This document shows positions 1-8,162 of a DNA stretch of 64,000 nucleotides, piece by piece. Source of the DNA: Betaproteobacteria bacterium (GTDB taxonomy: Bacteria; Pseudomonadota; Gammaproteobacteria; Burkholderiales; Casimicrobiaceae); assembly GCA_013298765.1 (NCBI GenBank), contig JAAFJA010000005.1:124001-188000 (forward strand), in the 5' to 3' direction. A model generated the notes under the pieces. The model saw nothing but the letters and a program-made list of their open reading frames with translations. It did not search any database and had not been told where the DNA came from. Every line of letters starts with the position of its first letter. The stretch's first letter is position 1. The position numbers and the translations under genes are program-made.

Positions 1-2
1 TC

Positions 3-383
3 GGCAAGGGCGGTTTGATGTTTGCCGCTGCGCCGCAATTGCCACGCTTGATGCAGAACTTCGAACGCGATGAACTGAAGCGGTTTACACCGTGCCGTGG
101 ATTCGATGCGTTAACGCTCGCGAAAGCCCTCGCTCGGACGCATGCGGAGCTTGTGTTGATTCATCCGTTCCGCGAGGGAAATGGGCGCTGTTCACGGATT
201 TTGTGTACGTTGATGGCGCTGCAAGCGGACTTTCCGCCGCTGGATTTCTCGCCACTTGCGGGTCGCGGAAGAGCCGTGTATTTCGCGGCAATTCGATCTG
301 CGCTAGATCGGAATTACGAGCCGCTAGAAACCTGCTTTACCCGCGTGCTCGCGCGGACGTTGCGCGCCCACGCGGCGGCTTAG
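3..383 (+). CDS. Fic/DOC-family protein, C-terminal part (5' end outside window)
   Basis: This is the C-terminal part of a Fic-domain protein, a family that usually transfers AMP from ATP to hydroxyl side chains of target proteins. The core motif HPFREGNGR is intact, with the catalytic His, the Gly/Asn anion-binding loop and the final Arg. In-frame residues GKGG run up to the window edge before LMFAAAP, so the gene starts upstream and TTG 15 or ATG 18 are not its start. After the motif come the usual short helices and a stop at 383. Without the N-terminus I cannot tell whether an inhibitory helix is built in (class II) or supplied separately (class I). A convergent small ORF overlaps its 3' end and carries an anti-Fic-like motif. 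Confidence 0.85.
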   Translation, partial: GKGGLMFAAAPQLPRLMQNFERDELKRFTPCRGFDALTLAKALARTHAELVLIHPFREGNGRCSRILCTLMALQADFPPLDFSPLAGRGRAVYFAAIRSALDRNYEPLETCFTRVLARTLRAHAAA

Positions 384-516
384 TTTCTTGCGTGCTCGCA
401 AACGGTTTGAAAATGCCTTCGATCGCAGACGAAGTCGCGGCGGTGCGGCGAAGCGCTGCGTCACGCTTGGCTTCGTTTTTGAGCCAGACGTTTGATTGAA
501 GCAGCGTCGTTTTCAT
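337..516 (-). CDS. Small ORF with anti-Fic-like SSAIEG motif (candidate antitoxin)
   Basis: The 59-codon ORF starts with ATG at 516 and ends TAA at 337, so its 3' end overlaps the 3' end of the Fic gene by 47 nt. It contains TSSAIEGIF near residues 28-36, which fits the (S/T)xxxE(G/N) pattern of the helix that blocks ATP binding in Fic proteins (known for VbhA-type antitoxins and for class II Fic proteins). The N-terminal part (WLKNEAKRDAALRR) is helical and charged, as expected for such a small partner. Against it: no clear ribosome binding site, a low-complexity C-terminus where it overlaps fic, and a convergent arrangement, whereas class I antitoxins normally precede the toxin on the same strand. 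Confidence 0.4.
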   Translation of the reverse strand: MKTTLLQSNVWLKNEAKRDAALRRTAATSSAIEGIFKPFASTQETKPPRGRATSARARG

Positions 517-540
517 AGCCGTATTATCGCCGAAATCACG

Positions 541-1068
541 TTACCACTGCGAACCCACCGCCCCACGCTCCGCATTCAACCAATCTCTCACCGCTTCCGG
601 CATCGGTGCGGGGTAGATGGGTTCGTTCATCGCGGCGTAGGAGATTTCGTTTTTTACGAAGCCTTGTTTGCTGACGGCGGTGCCTTTCATGTATCCGGCG
701 GCGCAGAGTTTTTCGCCGTCGCTAAATTCGAAGCGCATGTAATTCCATTGCTCGTCGCAGGCGTCGAGTCGGAATTTGAGGGTGTATTTCTGGAATGGCT
801 TGAGCCCGCGGCGATAGCTGATGAAAGAGCCGCCGGCCATCGGTCGCCAGCCGTTTTTGATGAGCACTTTGGCGAACCCAATTCGAACGAAGTATTCGAT
901 CAGCATGAGATCGATCATGGTCAGATAGCGGCCGTTATTCATGTGGCCATTGATGTCGAGATCATTGGGCCACACGCGAAAGCTGCGAACCAGCGTGTCG
1001 CCGGTGCGCAGTTTCGATTTGCGCCAACCGCGCAGGAAGGTCCAAAGCAAACGAAGATAGAGATTCAT
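541..1068 (-). CDS. Thioesterase-superfamily (hotdog) protein
   Basis: This 175-residue protein resembles 4HBT-type acyl thioesterases of the THEM6-like group. The region RVWPNDLDINGHMNNGRYL is the hallmark of the hotdog fold, with Asp and the HMNN segment around the active site, followed by an aromatic-rich second half. The natural substrate (an acyl-CoA or acyl-ACP) is not evident. I chose ATG 1068 (MNLYLRLLW) over the in-frame TTG at 1110, because the TTG lies inside the operator-like palindrome between this gene and marR. The gene is divergent from the MarR regulator and probably controlled by it. Confidence 0.75.
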   Translation of the reverse strand: MNLYLRLLWTFLRGWRKSKLRTGDTLVRSFRVWPNDLDINGHMNNGRYLTMIDLMLIEYFVRIGFAKVLIKNGWRPMAGGSFISYRRGLKPFQKYTLKFRLDACDEQWNYMRFEFSDGEKLCAAGYMKGTAVSKQGFVKNEISYAAMNEPIYPAPMPEAVRDWLNAERGAVGSQW

Positions 1069-1104
1069 GTCGATGGGGGACAAGTTCGTAGAACCCGAAT
1101 AATA

Positions 1105-1138
1105 GTTCAAAATTGAACGAAACGGTTCAAAATTGAAC
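1105..1138. promoter_or_regulatory. Two identical operator-like palindromes between divergent genes
   Basis: GTTCAAAATTGAAC occurs at 1105-1118 and again at 1125-1138. Each is a 6-bp inverted repeat (GTTCAA / TTGAAC) around AA, and the copies are exactly 20 bp apart, about two helical turns. They sit between the divergent thioesterase and marR genes. MarR proteins are dimers that bind such palindromes in divergent promoters, so autoregulation plus control of the thioesterase is the natural reading (inference). Confidence 0.7.
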
Positions 1139-1185
1139 TAAATGGCGAAAACATGCCGTATTGCCAAGTGCGCGAAAATGCGCGG

Positions 1186-1866
1186 ATGAATCGAAAAGCA
1201 GTCGCCAAACCGCAGGGTGCGGCCTTGAGGCGTGCGGCTAAGCCGAGCGCCGCGCCGCGCGGGCAAAGCGTCGCGCCGAAGGTAACACCGCCGCGTGCGC
1301 GCTCGCGGACGGCCGTGCAGGCACCCGATGCCCGCGCGCTCGCACCCGCATCGCGCGCAGCCGCCCCCACGTCACGCACGAGGGGGGCTGCTAGCCGCTC
1401 GCCCGCGGGCGCGACTCAGGCTGCGTTGCCGTCGGCGCTGGGGGTACAAACCTGGCTGAGCGTGGTGCGCGCTTACAACCTTTGCACTGCAACGCTGACC
1501 GAACGGCTTGCGCCGCTTAATTTGTCGCTGGCGGAGCATGAAGTGTTGGTGAATTTGCTGCGCTTGCCTGGGCTCACGCAACAGCAGTTGGCAGAGCGTT
1601 GCTTCGTGGCAAAAAGCGGGATCAGCATGCTGGTGACGCGGATGGAAGGCGCGGGCTGGGTGGTGCGAACGCCGAGTGAGGTCGATGCCCGTGCGCGCTT
1701 GCTGCATCTAACGACGAAGGGATTTGCCCTGGCCGAAGCCGCCTATGCGATTCAAGGCGAAGTGGTGACTGCGATGACCGGGCGATTTAGCGATGAGGAA
1801 CTGCGCTTCGTCGATACCGCGATGACGCATGTTGCAAGCGCGCTTGAAGCGATGAAGCGCGCGTAG
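1186..1866 (+). CDS. MarR-family transcriptional regulator with long basic N-terminus
   Basis: Residues about 85-226 form a MarR winged-helix domain: LSLAEHEVLVNLLRLPG, then the recognition region QQQLAERCFVAKSGISMLVTRME and the wing with DARARLLHLT. It probably binds as a dimer to the two palindromes just upstream. Its first 80 residues are an unusual Ala/Pro/Arg-rich basic tail not found in typical 140-160-residue MarR proteins. The tail may be a DNA-binding extension or partly untranslated. I chose ATG 1186. An in-frame ATG at 1153 would add 11 residues, and neither has a good ribosome binding site. Confidence 0.8.
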   Translation: MNRKAVAKPQGAALRRAAKPSAAPRGQSVAPKVTPPRARSRTAVQAPDARALAPASRAAAPTSRTRGAASRSPAGATQAALPSALGVQTWLSVVRAYNLCTATLTERLAPLNLSLAEHEVLVNLLRLPGLTQQQLAERCFVAKSGISMLVTRMEGAGWVVRTPSEVDARARLLHLTTKGFALAEAAYAIQGEVVTAMTGRFSDEELRFVDTAMTHVASALEAMKRA

Positions 1867-1904
1867 GGCGTTGCCGCTCCTGACGCGCGCTTTCTGTAAG
1901 TGAA

Positions 1905-3080
1905 TTAAGGTGTTTTTGCGCGCTCGGGGGCTCGCGGTGGCGTCACCGTTGGCGTGGCCGGTTGTGTGAGTGCGCGGGTCGCTTGGGGCGGCATCTTCGG
2001 GGCAGCACCGCCGCCCGCGCTTTGCAAACCGCCTGGCGCTTTGTTCACGCAGCTCATCGCGTAGCTCTTCCATTGCGTTTCGAATGCGGGCGCGGTGCCC
2101 ACCATGCGAATGAAGCCAGTCTCGGTGCCATGCGCGTTGTTGGGTACGTCGTATTCGTGTGAGAAAAACGCGGTTTTCGAGTGATCGGTGTTCACGCTTT
2201 TCACCTCGCTTTTGTTGCCCGCGCTGTGTTCGTAGCGGAACTTCACTTCGCGATTGGCGAGATTCGTTTGCACGACGCCAGAGAGGATCACTTTGCATGC
2301 GCCATTGGCGCTCGCCTTTTCGATGATGGTGAGTGAAGATTGCGTAACGGTGACCGGCGCTTCGTAATTCTGCGGCGGCGGCACGCGTTGTGGATTGGTT
2401 TTCATGCAAACGATCGCGGCTTGCTTTTGCGGTGTGCCGGGCGCTTCTTGTACTTGCGATTTGTCGTTATCGGCGATGTTGGTGTAGGTCACTTGTGATC
2501 GGTGCCCCGTTTGCACGTTGATCACGCGGTCGCTGCCGAAAATTTCATGGTTACTTTTTCCTTGGTTTCGCAGCGAAGCGACGTTGGCATTACATGCGTC
2601 AACCGCGAATTGCTTCACGAAATCTCTACTCGCGAGCATCACGATCTTTTGGCGCACGGTTTTTGGCCGATCCCCAAAGCCATAGCTCTGGCGAACCACG
2701 CCCCAGCCTTGCTCCGGCGGGCGCGAGGTACCAAACGACCAGCCCCACGATTGACCGAGCGCTTTCATGTTCGGGGCGAAATTCCATTCGCGAATTCGAT
2801 CTTGACCGCCCAGAATGTCGATGTCGGCCTCAAAGGCGATGTAGGGGCTACCGTGCTTTTCGGCGGAGAGCGCTGCGTATGCGCCTTGCTGTGCTTCTAC
2901 GTAGATGGTTGGCGCTTTGGTGTACCAAAGATAAACGTCAACATCTTTTGCGCCCGCATTTGGCGAGTGGCTGAACACCCACGCGAGTGATGCCGCGAGA
3001 GCGAATCCCGCAATCGACGCTTTGCTGCGGCGGCTTTGTTGTTTGTGATCGCAATCGAATGTGATTGTGCGTGAATTCAT
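1905..3080 (-). CDS. Exported protein of unknown function
   Basis: The ATG at 3080 is preceded by a good ribosome binding site (GGGAG, about 5 nt away). A basic start is followed by a hydrophobic stretch around residues 25-44 (IAGFALAASLAWVFS) and a probable cleavage near NAGA-KD, so the 391-residue product is likely periplasmic or surface-located. The mature part has alternating beta-type segments, several cysteines (DACNANV, AIVCM, GACKVIL, MSCVN) that could form disulfides, and a Pro/Ala-rich C-terminus (residues about 350-391). I do not recognise a family. It has no obvious operon partner. Confidence 0.7.
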   Translation of the reverse strand: MNSRTITFDCDHKQQSRRSKASIAGFALAASLAWVFSHSPNAGAKDVDVYLWYTKAPTIYVEAQQGAYAALSAEKHGSPYIAFEADIDILGGQDRIREWNFAPNMKALGQSWGWSFGTSRPPEQGWGVVRQSYGFGDRPKTVRQKIVMLASRDFVKQFAVDACNANVASLRNQGKSNHEIFGSDRVINVQTGHRSQVTYTNIADNDKSQVQEAPGTPQKQAAIVCMKTNPQRVPPPQNYEAPVTVTQSSLTIIEKASANGACKVILSGVVQTNLANREVKFRYEHSAGNKSEVKSVNTDHSKTAFFSHEYDVPNNAHGTETGFIRMVGTAPAFETQWKSYAMSCVNKAPGGLQSAGGGAAPKMPPQATRALTQPATPTVTPPRAPERAKTP

Positions 3081-3251
3081 GAGTGGCTCCCAAATCCGTC
3101 TCGGATGAAACGATGTTGGAAGGTGAGTCGGCGCGCGGAGGGGCTCGGTTCACTTCATTGGAAATCAGTATGTGGGGCGTGTGCGCCCCGCGCGTCTTTT
3201 TGCGCCTTTTGCAGAAAGTACAAAAAGAAATATGAGGAAAGTCCATTTCGG

Positions 3252-3327
3252 ATTGGGGCTAGATGTCATAAATCTGACTTATAAAAACGTAAATAAATTA
3301 GCCCTTAGCCCCAATAAATAAAGGGCT
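3252..3327. repeat. Dispersed palindromic repeat, copy 1 (inside the 437-bp gap before fadD)
   Basis: An AT-rich block starts ATTGGGGCTAGA and ends with the compact palindrome TTAGCCC-11 nt-GGGCTGA (3306-3327 region). The same pattern recurs in four other host intergenic regions of this window. The rest of the gap 3081-3517 has no convincing ORF. It holds a GC-rich stretch with GCGCCTAC that resembles a REP fragment, and then the fadD ribosome binding site. Confidence 0.6.
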
Positions 3328-3517
3328 GATGCAATAAAGCTGTTGCGAAAATGCAAAGCTGCGACGGCTCGCGCCTACGCCCTGCGCTTCGTCGGCTAGG
3401 CTTACCCGCACGCTCGCGTTACCCCTAAGCGTTTGAGGGGCTTCATTTCCCTACATTCGACCCCTACTTTTTCGCCGTGCGAGCGGCGGCAGCCCGAATG
3501 AACGGAAGGGGAGCAAG

Positions 3518-5239
3518 ATGAACAGAGAAGAGATTTATGACCTGGCGCCGTGGAGCAAGCACTATGGTGACAGCGCGCAATCAAAACTAGAGCCGCCACG
3601 CGACGCAAATCTGCCGGCAATGATCGAAGCGGCGGGAAAACGCTTCGGCATCAAATCGGCGTTCACTTGCGTGATGCCCAACGGGATGTACGGCAATCTG
3701 AGCTTTGCCGATATTGATCGCATGAGCGATGCGTTCGCCGTGTATCTGCGCGAAGTGCTCGGCTTAAAAGCGGGCGCGCGCGTTGCAGTTCAGCTTCCGA
3801 ATTGCTTGAGCACGCCGATCACAGTGTTTGGCATTCTCAAGGCCGGCTGCATCTTGGTGAACACCAATCCGCTCTATACCGAGCGTGAAATGAAACATCA
3901 GTTCAACGATTCGGGCGCGGAAGCGGTCGTGTTGATCGACATGTTTGCTGACAAGATGGCTGCGATTCAGCGCGAAACAGGCGTGAAGCACGTGATCCTC
4001 TGTTCAGTATCGAGCTTCTTCCCACCGGTCGTGCGCCACATCATCAAGGCCATCCAAAAGTATTGGAACAAGGCGATCCCCACCACGTCGCTGCCGCATG
4101 TCTCGATTAATGAGGCCATTGCGAAAGGCGCGCAAGCAAAAAGCGATCTTCGCGTTGAAGTAAGTAACTACTGGCAAAAACTGAAGCACGATGATCTAGC
4201 GCTGCTCCAGTACACCGGCGGCACCACCGGCGTATCGAAGGGCGCGATGCTCACTCACGGGAACTTGCTTTGGAATGTTGAGCAGATTCTGGCGCTGGGT
4301 CGTGCGCAGATCACTGAAGGCGAAGAGACGGTGTTGACGGCCTTGCCGGTCTATCACATCTTCGCATTCACAGCGAACCTGCTTTCGTTCTACCGCGTCG
4401 GTGCACGCAATTTGCTGATCCCTTCGCCGCGTCCGATTCAAAATTTGCAGCGAGCGTTTGAAAACTATCGCGTGACTTGGATTTCGGGTGTGAACACGCT
4501 CTACAACGCGCTTCTCAACGAAGAATGGTTCCTCGCGTTTCCACCGAAACACTTGAAGGCCGCAATCGGCGGCGGGGCCGCGATGCACAGCGCGGTGGTG
4601 AAGCGCTGGGAAGAGGTGACAGGCGCGCCGCTTGCCGAAGGCTACGGCCTCACCGAATCTTCGCCCGTGGTTTGCTTCCAGCCGTTTGTAGGTTTGCGCA
4701 AGTCTGATTCCATCGGTATCCCCGCACCAGGCACTGCGATTCGCTTAGTTGATGATGACGGCAAACCGGTTGCTGCGGGTGAACCGGGCGAGCTCATTGT
4801 GCGGGGGCCGCAAGTGATGCATGGCTACTGGAACCAAGCCGAAGACACTGCAAAAACTTTGCGCGATAACTGGCTTTTCACCGGCGATGTGGCAGTGATG
4901 GATAGCGACTTCATGTTCCGCATCGTGGATCGCAAGAAAGATTTGATCATCGTTTCCGGCTTCAACGTGTATCCGAATGAAATCGAAGATGCGCTCTCGA
5001 AGCACGATAAAGTGCTCGAAGCGGCTGTGATCGGTGTGAAAGATGCGAAAACGGGTGAAGCCGTACGCGCATTCGTGGTGAAACGCGATGAGACCTTAAC
5101 CGATGCGGAGCTGCTTGCGCACTGTCGCACATTGCTCACCGGATACAAGATTCCGGCGAAGATCGTGTTCCGCGATGAATTGCCGAAGACGCCTATCGGA
5201 AAAATTTTGCGCAAAGAGCTGCGCAAAGAAGCTGTTTAG
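3518..5239 (+). CDS. fadD: Long-chain fatty-acid--CoA ligase
   Basis: A 573-residue member of the AMP-forming acyl-CoA synthetases, which activate fatty acids with ATP and CoA for beta-oxidation. Diagnostic motifs are the P-loop YTGGTTGVSKG at about 232-242, GYGLTESSP at about 375-383, the ATP-binding FTGDVAVMD segment, and DRKKDLIIVSGFNVYPNEIED near residue 470. The C-terminus has the catalytic lysine context PKTPIGKILRKELR. The length fits FadD (E. coli about 561). The ATG at 3518 has AAGGGGAG close upstream. A BASS-type transporter follows 17 nt downstream and is probably co-transcribed. Confidence 0.92.
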   Translation: MNREEIYDLAPWSKHYGDSAQSKLEPPRDANLPAMIEAAGKRFGIKSAFTCVMPNGMYGNLSFADIDRMSDAFAVYLREVLGLKAGARVAVQLPNCLSTPITVFGILKAGCILVNTNPLYTEREMKHQFNDSGAEAVVLIDMFADKMAAIQRETGVKHVILCSVSSFFPPVVRHIIKAIQKYWNKAIPTTSLPHVSINEAIAKGAQAKSDLRVEVSNYWQKLKHDDLALLQYTGGTTGVSKGAMLTHGNLLWNVEQILALGRAQITEGEETVLTALPVYHIFAFTANLLSFYRVGARNLLIPSPRPIQNLQRAFENYRVTWISGVNTLYNALLNEEWFLAFPPKHLKAAIGGGAAMHSAVVKRWEEVTGAPLAEGYGLTESSPVVCFQPFVGLRKSDSIGIPAPGTAIRLVDDDGKPVAAGEPGELIVRGPQVMHGYWNQAEDTAKTLRDNWLFTGDVAVMDSDFMFRIVDRKKDLIIVSGFNVYPNEIEDALSKHDKVLEAAVIGVKDAKTGEAVRAFVVKRDETLTDAELLAHCRTLLTGYKIPAKIVFRDELPKTPIGKILRKELRKEAV

Positions 5240-5256
5240 TTGGGGAGAGATAAAAA

Positions 5257-6183
5257 ATGCTGACCGATTTTGAAACCAAACTGCTCGGCGTGATGATGAT
5301 GGTCATCATGTTTGGCATGGGCGCTTCGCTCACCTTCCGCGATTTCTTGATCGCATTCAAAAAACCAAAAGGCGTAATGGTGGGCTTACTCTGCCAATAT
5401 GGAATCATGCCTTTCCTTGGCTATTTGCTCGCGGTGTTGCTCGGCTTTCCGCCCGCGCTTGCCGTTGGACTCATTCTGATTGCGTGTATGCCAGGCGGCA
5501 CTACCTCAAACATCTTTGCTTACTTCAGCAAAGGCGCGCTCGCACTCTCCATCATGATGACGAGCGTGTCCACGTTGGTTGCAGTGTTCGCGGTGCCGCT
5601 ACTCATCGAGTTCTATTCGAACCTCGCAGGGGTCACTGGTGAATTCAAGATTCCGGCTGCGAACGTTGCGCAAGTGCTTGTGGTTCTCTTAGTGCCCACG
5701 ATCCTTGGCATGTTGCTACGCAAATGGAATGCGAATCTCGGCGCAGTGGTTGAGCTGCTCGGTGGGTTCTTGGGAATTCTCGTGATCCTATTCCTGATTA
5801 CCACGTGGGTGCCGCGTAACTATCAGCTGTTGTTGACGACGCCTTGGTTTGTGTATTTCGCGGCGGTTGGATTAGGTTTGTTCGGCATGCTGCTTGGGTA
5901 CTGGCTAGCGCGCGTTTTGCGGCAAGACAGCAATCGCTCACGCACCATTTCGCTCGAAACTGGGATTCAGAATGGCCCGCTCGCTGTCTTGATCGTCACG
6001 CTCACATTTAGCGGCACGATGCAGCAAGAGGTGCTCTTGGTTCCCGTGCTCTACTCGCTCTTCATCGTGTTGAGCAGCACAGCGGTCACGTTCTTCTATC
6101 GCGCAAACGCAACGCGCGAAGCGCTTGCACGCGATCAAGCGAAGATTGGAACGATGGCAGGCGTGAAACCAGCGGCTGCGTAA
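5257..6183 (+). CDS. Bile acid:sodium symporter (BASS)-family transporter
   Basis: A 308-residue inner-membrane protein with 8-10 hydrophobic segments. The start (MMMVIMFGMGASLTFRDF), the ACMPGGTTSNIFAYFSKG segment and the ETGIQNGPLAVLIVTLTF segment match the conserved blocks of the BASS/SBF family, whose members co-transport organic acids with sodium. It has a GGGGAGA ribosome binding site and follows fadD by 17 nt, and a strong terminator closes the pair. The operon suggests uptake or export of a carboxylic acid linked to CoA activation, but the substrate cannot be read from the sequence. Confidence 0.85.
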   Translation: MLTDFETKLLGVMMMVIMFGMGASLTFRDFLIAFKKPKGVMVGLLCQYGIMPFLGYLLAVLLGFPPALAVGLILIACMPGGTTSNIFAYFSKGALALSIMMTSVSTLVAVFAVPLLIEFYSNLAGVTGEFKIPAANVAQVLVVLLVPTILGMLLRKWNANLGAVVELLGGFLGILVILFLITTWVPRNYQLLLTTPWFVYFAAVGLGLFGMLLGYWLARVLRQDSNRSRTISLETGIQNGPLAVLIVTLTFSGTMQQEVLLVPVLYSLFIVLSSTAVTFFYRANATREALARDQAKIGTMAGVKPAAA

Positions 6184-6200
6184 CGCTAGTTGCAGGAATA

Positions 6201-6228
6201 AAAAAGGCGACCTTCGGGTCGCCTTTTT
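6201..6228 (+). terminator. Rho-independent terminator after the fadD operon
   Basis: AGGCGACC-TTCG-GGTCGCCT forms an 8-bp stem with a UUCG tetraloop, flanked by A-run and T-run (extends to 12 bp with A:T pairs). Its symmetry means it could also serve the leftward solute-binding gene that ends at 6289. Confidence 0.9.
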
Positions 6229-6288
6229 GCTTTTGCAGACTCGTACTTTGCTAGCTTCGCACCGTTCCGAATCGCAACGAACGTTTTA

Positions 6289-8082
6289 CTAGCCCTTTGG
6301 ACGTTTCGATTCGTCGATATCGATGAAGTGCCAGTAGTGTTGGCGGAAAGGCATGCGTTTGTAGTTCTCGACCCATGGTTGCAATACGACGTTCTGGTAG
6401 CGGAAGACCCCGGGTGACCAGATGGAATTGACCATCATGATGTCGTTCATTGCGCCGTAAAGTGCCCAGCGTTTCGGACCGAGCGGCAACAGCTGTGCCT
6501 TGTCATAAAGCTCATCGAATTGTTTATCTCGTAGACGAGCGAAATTCGATTGGCCGATGTTCTTCGAGTAGCCGAGCTGCACAAAGCTGTTGCCATCTGA
6601 AGAAGCCGAGTTCCAGCCGAGTCCCCAGAACTGCAACTGGCCGGCTCGGCCTTGCTTAAGCAGGTCAGGCCACTTTTGCTTGTTGAATTGAAGGCGAATA
6701 TTGATTGACTGAAACGTCTTCTGCCAGAGTTCGTCGGTCTCGCGATCTGTTGGGTTTGGCGTAGAGGAGCGTGTAATGGTGAACGGTTTACCGTCCGGTA
6801 GATCTCGGAAGCCATCGCCGTCGGCATCCTTGTATCCGAAACGATCTAGCAGGGCGTTTGCCAGCTGCACGTCTTGCCGAATTGGGTTTTTTCGTGCTGC
6901 ATTGTGTCCCGTCTGAGTTGGCGGAATAACTTGCGATGCTGGCGTAGCTTGACCGCGAAAAGCGACGCGGACATAGTCTTCGCTCGGAAACGCGATGATG
7001 ATGGCTCGCCTCAGCGCGATCCTCTCGGGCTCGCGGCCGCCGACAATTGGGTCGTCGAGGTTGAAGTAATCGTAAGAGAGCGCGGGCTCGAGGGCTCGTT
7101 GGTGTTTGATGCCTTTTTGGGCATACTCTGGAAGAAGCTTTCCTCCCTGAACGACATTGGCGATCATTGAGGGGGCAACGAACTCGTAATCGAGTACCCC
7201 GGACTTAAACGAAAGCAGCCTTGGGTTCGCTTCCTCGATGATGGCGACCTCGATATTGCCCACCAGCGGAATCTTCTTGCCCTTGTTGCGCGCGAGCACT
7301 TCTGCATCACCAGCTTCACCTTCGGTTGGGAAGATCGCTTCGCGGAAGTTGGGATTCTTTGTCAGTACTATCTTGCTGCCCTTGGTCCACTGACCGAGTT
7401 TGTAGGGGCCGACACCCACCGGGTTGTTCATGATTCTTCCGCCCGGATCGCGGTAGGCTTCAACCACTTCGCGAGCGACGGGCGACCAGTTATTGCTGAG
7501 CATGAGTTCGGCCAAGATATAGTCGGGGCGAACTAGCTTCAGTTGCACGGTGTAGCGGTCTATCGCGATCAAACCCTCAACTGGCTTGTCGTAGTCGAAC
7601 TTGCCGGTTTTCTTCGCCTCGGCAACGTGAGCATCCATTCCTACGAGCTTGCCGTCGATGTGCCAAAGCGTGGGGGACGCCATTTTCGGATCGAGCATTC
7701 GCTTCCACGAATACACCAGATCGTTTGCAGTCAGTTCACGTTTCGCGCCTTTGAATACAGGATCATCGGCAAAGTACTGACCTTTCTTGATCTTGATCGT
7801 CCAGGTGAGGCCATCGGCTGAAATTTGCGGCAAGCCATCTGCAATTGAGCCACGCAGGCGAACAGGGCGCACGTAGTAGTCGTACTCATACATCACATCG
7901 AACACTGCATTGTTGATGTGGCTTGAATACAAATCGTTAGTCGCCTGCGGATCGAAGCCGGTAACGTCTGCGGGGAACGCAACACGTAGCGTTTTCGACA
8001 TATCGGTTGCGCCAGCGGGCGCGTTCGCGAAGGCGAGCACGCTGCTCACTGCGAAGAGGGTCGTCTGTAAGAAGCGCTTCAT
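6289..8082 (-). CDS. Peptide-type ABC transporter solute-binding protein (family 5), copy A
   Basis: The 597-residue product belongs to the extracellular solute-binding protein family 5 (OppA/DppA type), which captures peptides or related ligands in the periplasm. I chose ATG 8082 because MKRFLQTTLFAVSSVLAFANA is a good signal peptide with cleavage near AGA-TD; an upstream in-frame start lacks this. Family blocks include DVTGFDPQATND near the mature start, ELTANDLVYSWKRMLDP, and NPVGVGPYKL. A calcium-loop-like segment DADGDGFRDLPDGKP lies in the second half. No permease or ATPase gene is adjacent, so it must use a distant transporter. It is a paralogue of the gene immediately upstream. Confidence 0.88.
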   Translation of the reverse strand: MKRFLQTTLFAVSSVLAFANAPAGATDMSKTLRVAFPADVTGFDPQATNDLYSSHINNAVFDVMYEYDYYVRPVRLRGSIADGLPQISADGLTWTIKIKKGQYFADDPVFKGAKRELTANDLVYSWKRMLDPKMASPTLWHIDGKLVGMDAHVAEAKKTGKFDYDKPVEGLIAIDRYTVQLKLVRPDYILAELMLSNNWSPVAREVVEAYRDPGGRIMNNPVGVGPYKLGQWTKGSKIVLTKNPNFREAIFPTEGEAGDAEVLARNKGKKIPLVGNIEVAIIEEANPRLLSFKSGVLDYEFVAPSMIANVVQGGKLLPEYAQKGIKHQRALEPALSYDYFNLDDPIVGGREPERIALRRAIIIAFPSEDYVRVAFRGQATPASQVIPPTQTGHNAARKNPIRQDVQLANALLDRFGYKDADGDGFRDLPDGKPFTITRSSTPNPTDRETDELWQKTFQSINIRLQFNKQKWPDLLKQGRAGQLQFWGLGWNSASSDGNSFVQLGYSKNIGQSNFARLRDKQFDELYDKAQLLPLGPKRWALYGAMNDIMMVNSIWSPGVFRYQNVVLQPWVENYKRMPFRQHYWHFIDIDESKRPKG

Positions 8083-8162
8083 GGCGGTCTTCTGTGAGGA
8101 AAAACAAGAAGCGCGAATTATCGCGGAACTGGCGTTTTTCCCGTTCGGGGCGTCCCCCAACG

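Noticed and set aside
496-1116. 206-codon forward frame opposite the thioesterase gene
   Set aside because: The reverse strand holds a recognisable hotdog thioesterase; the forward frame is its shadow and has no family character.
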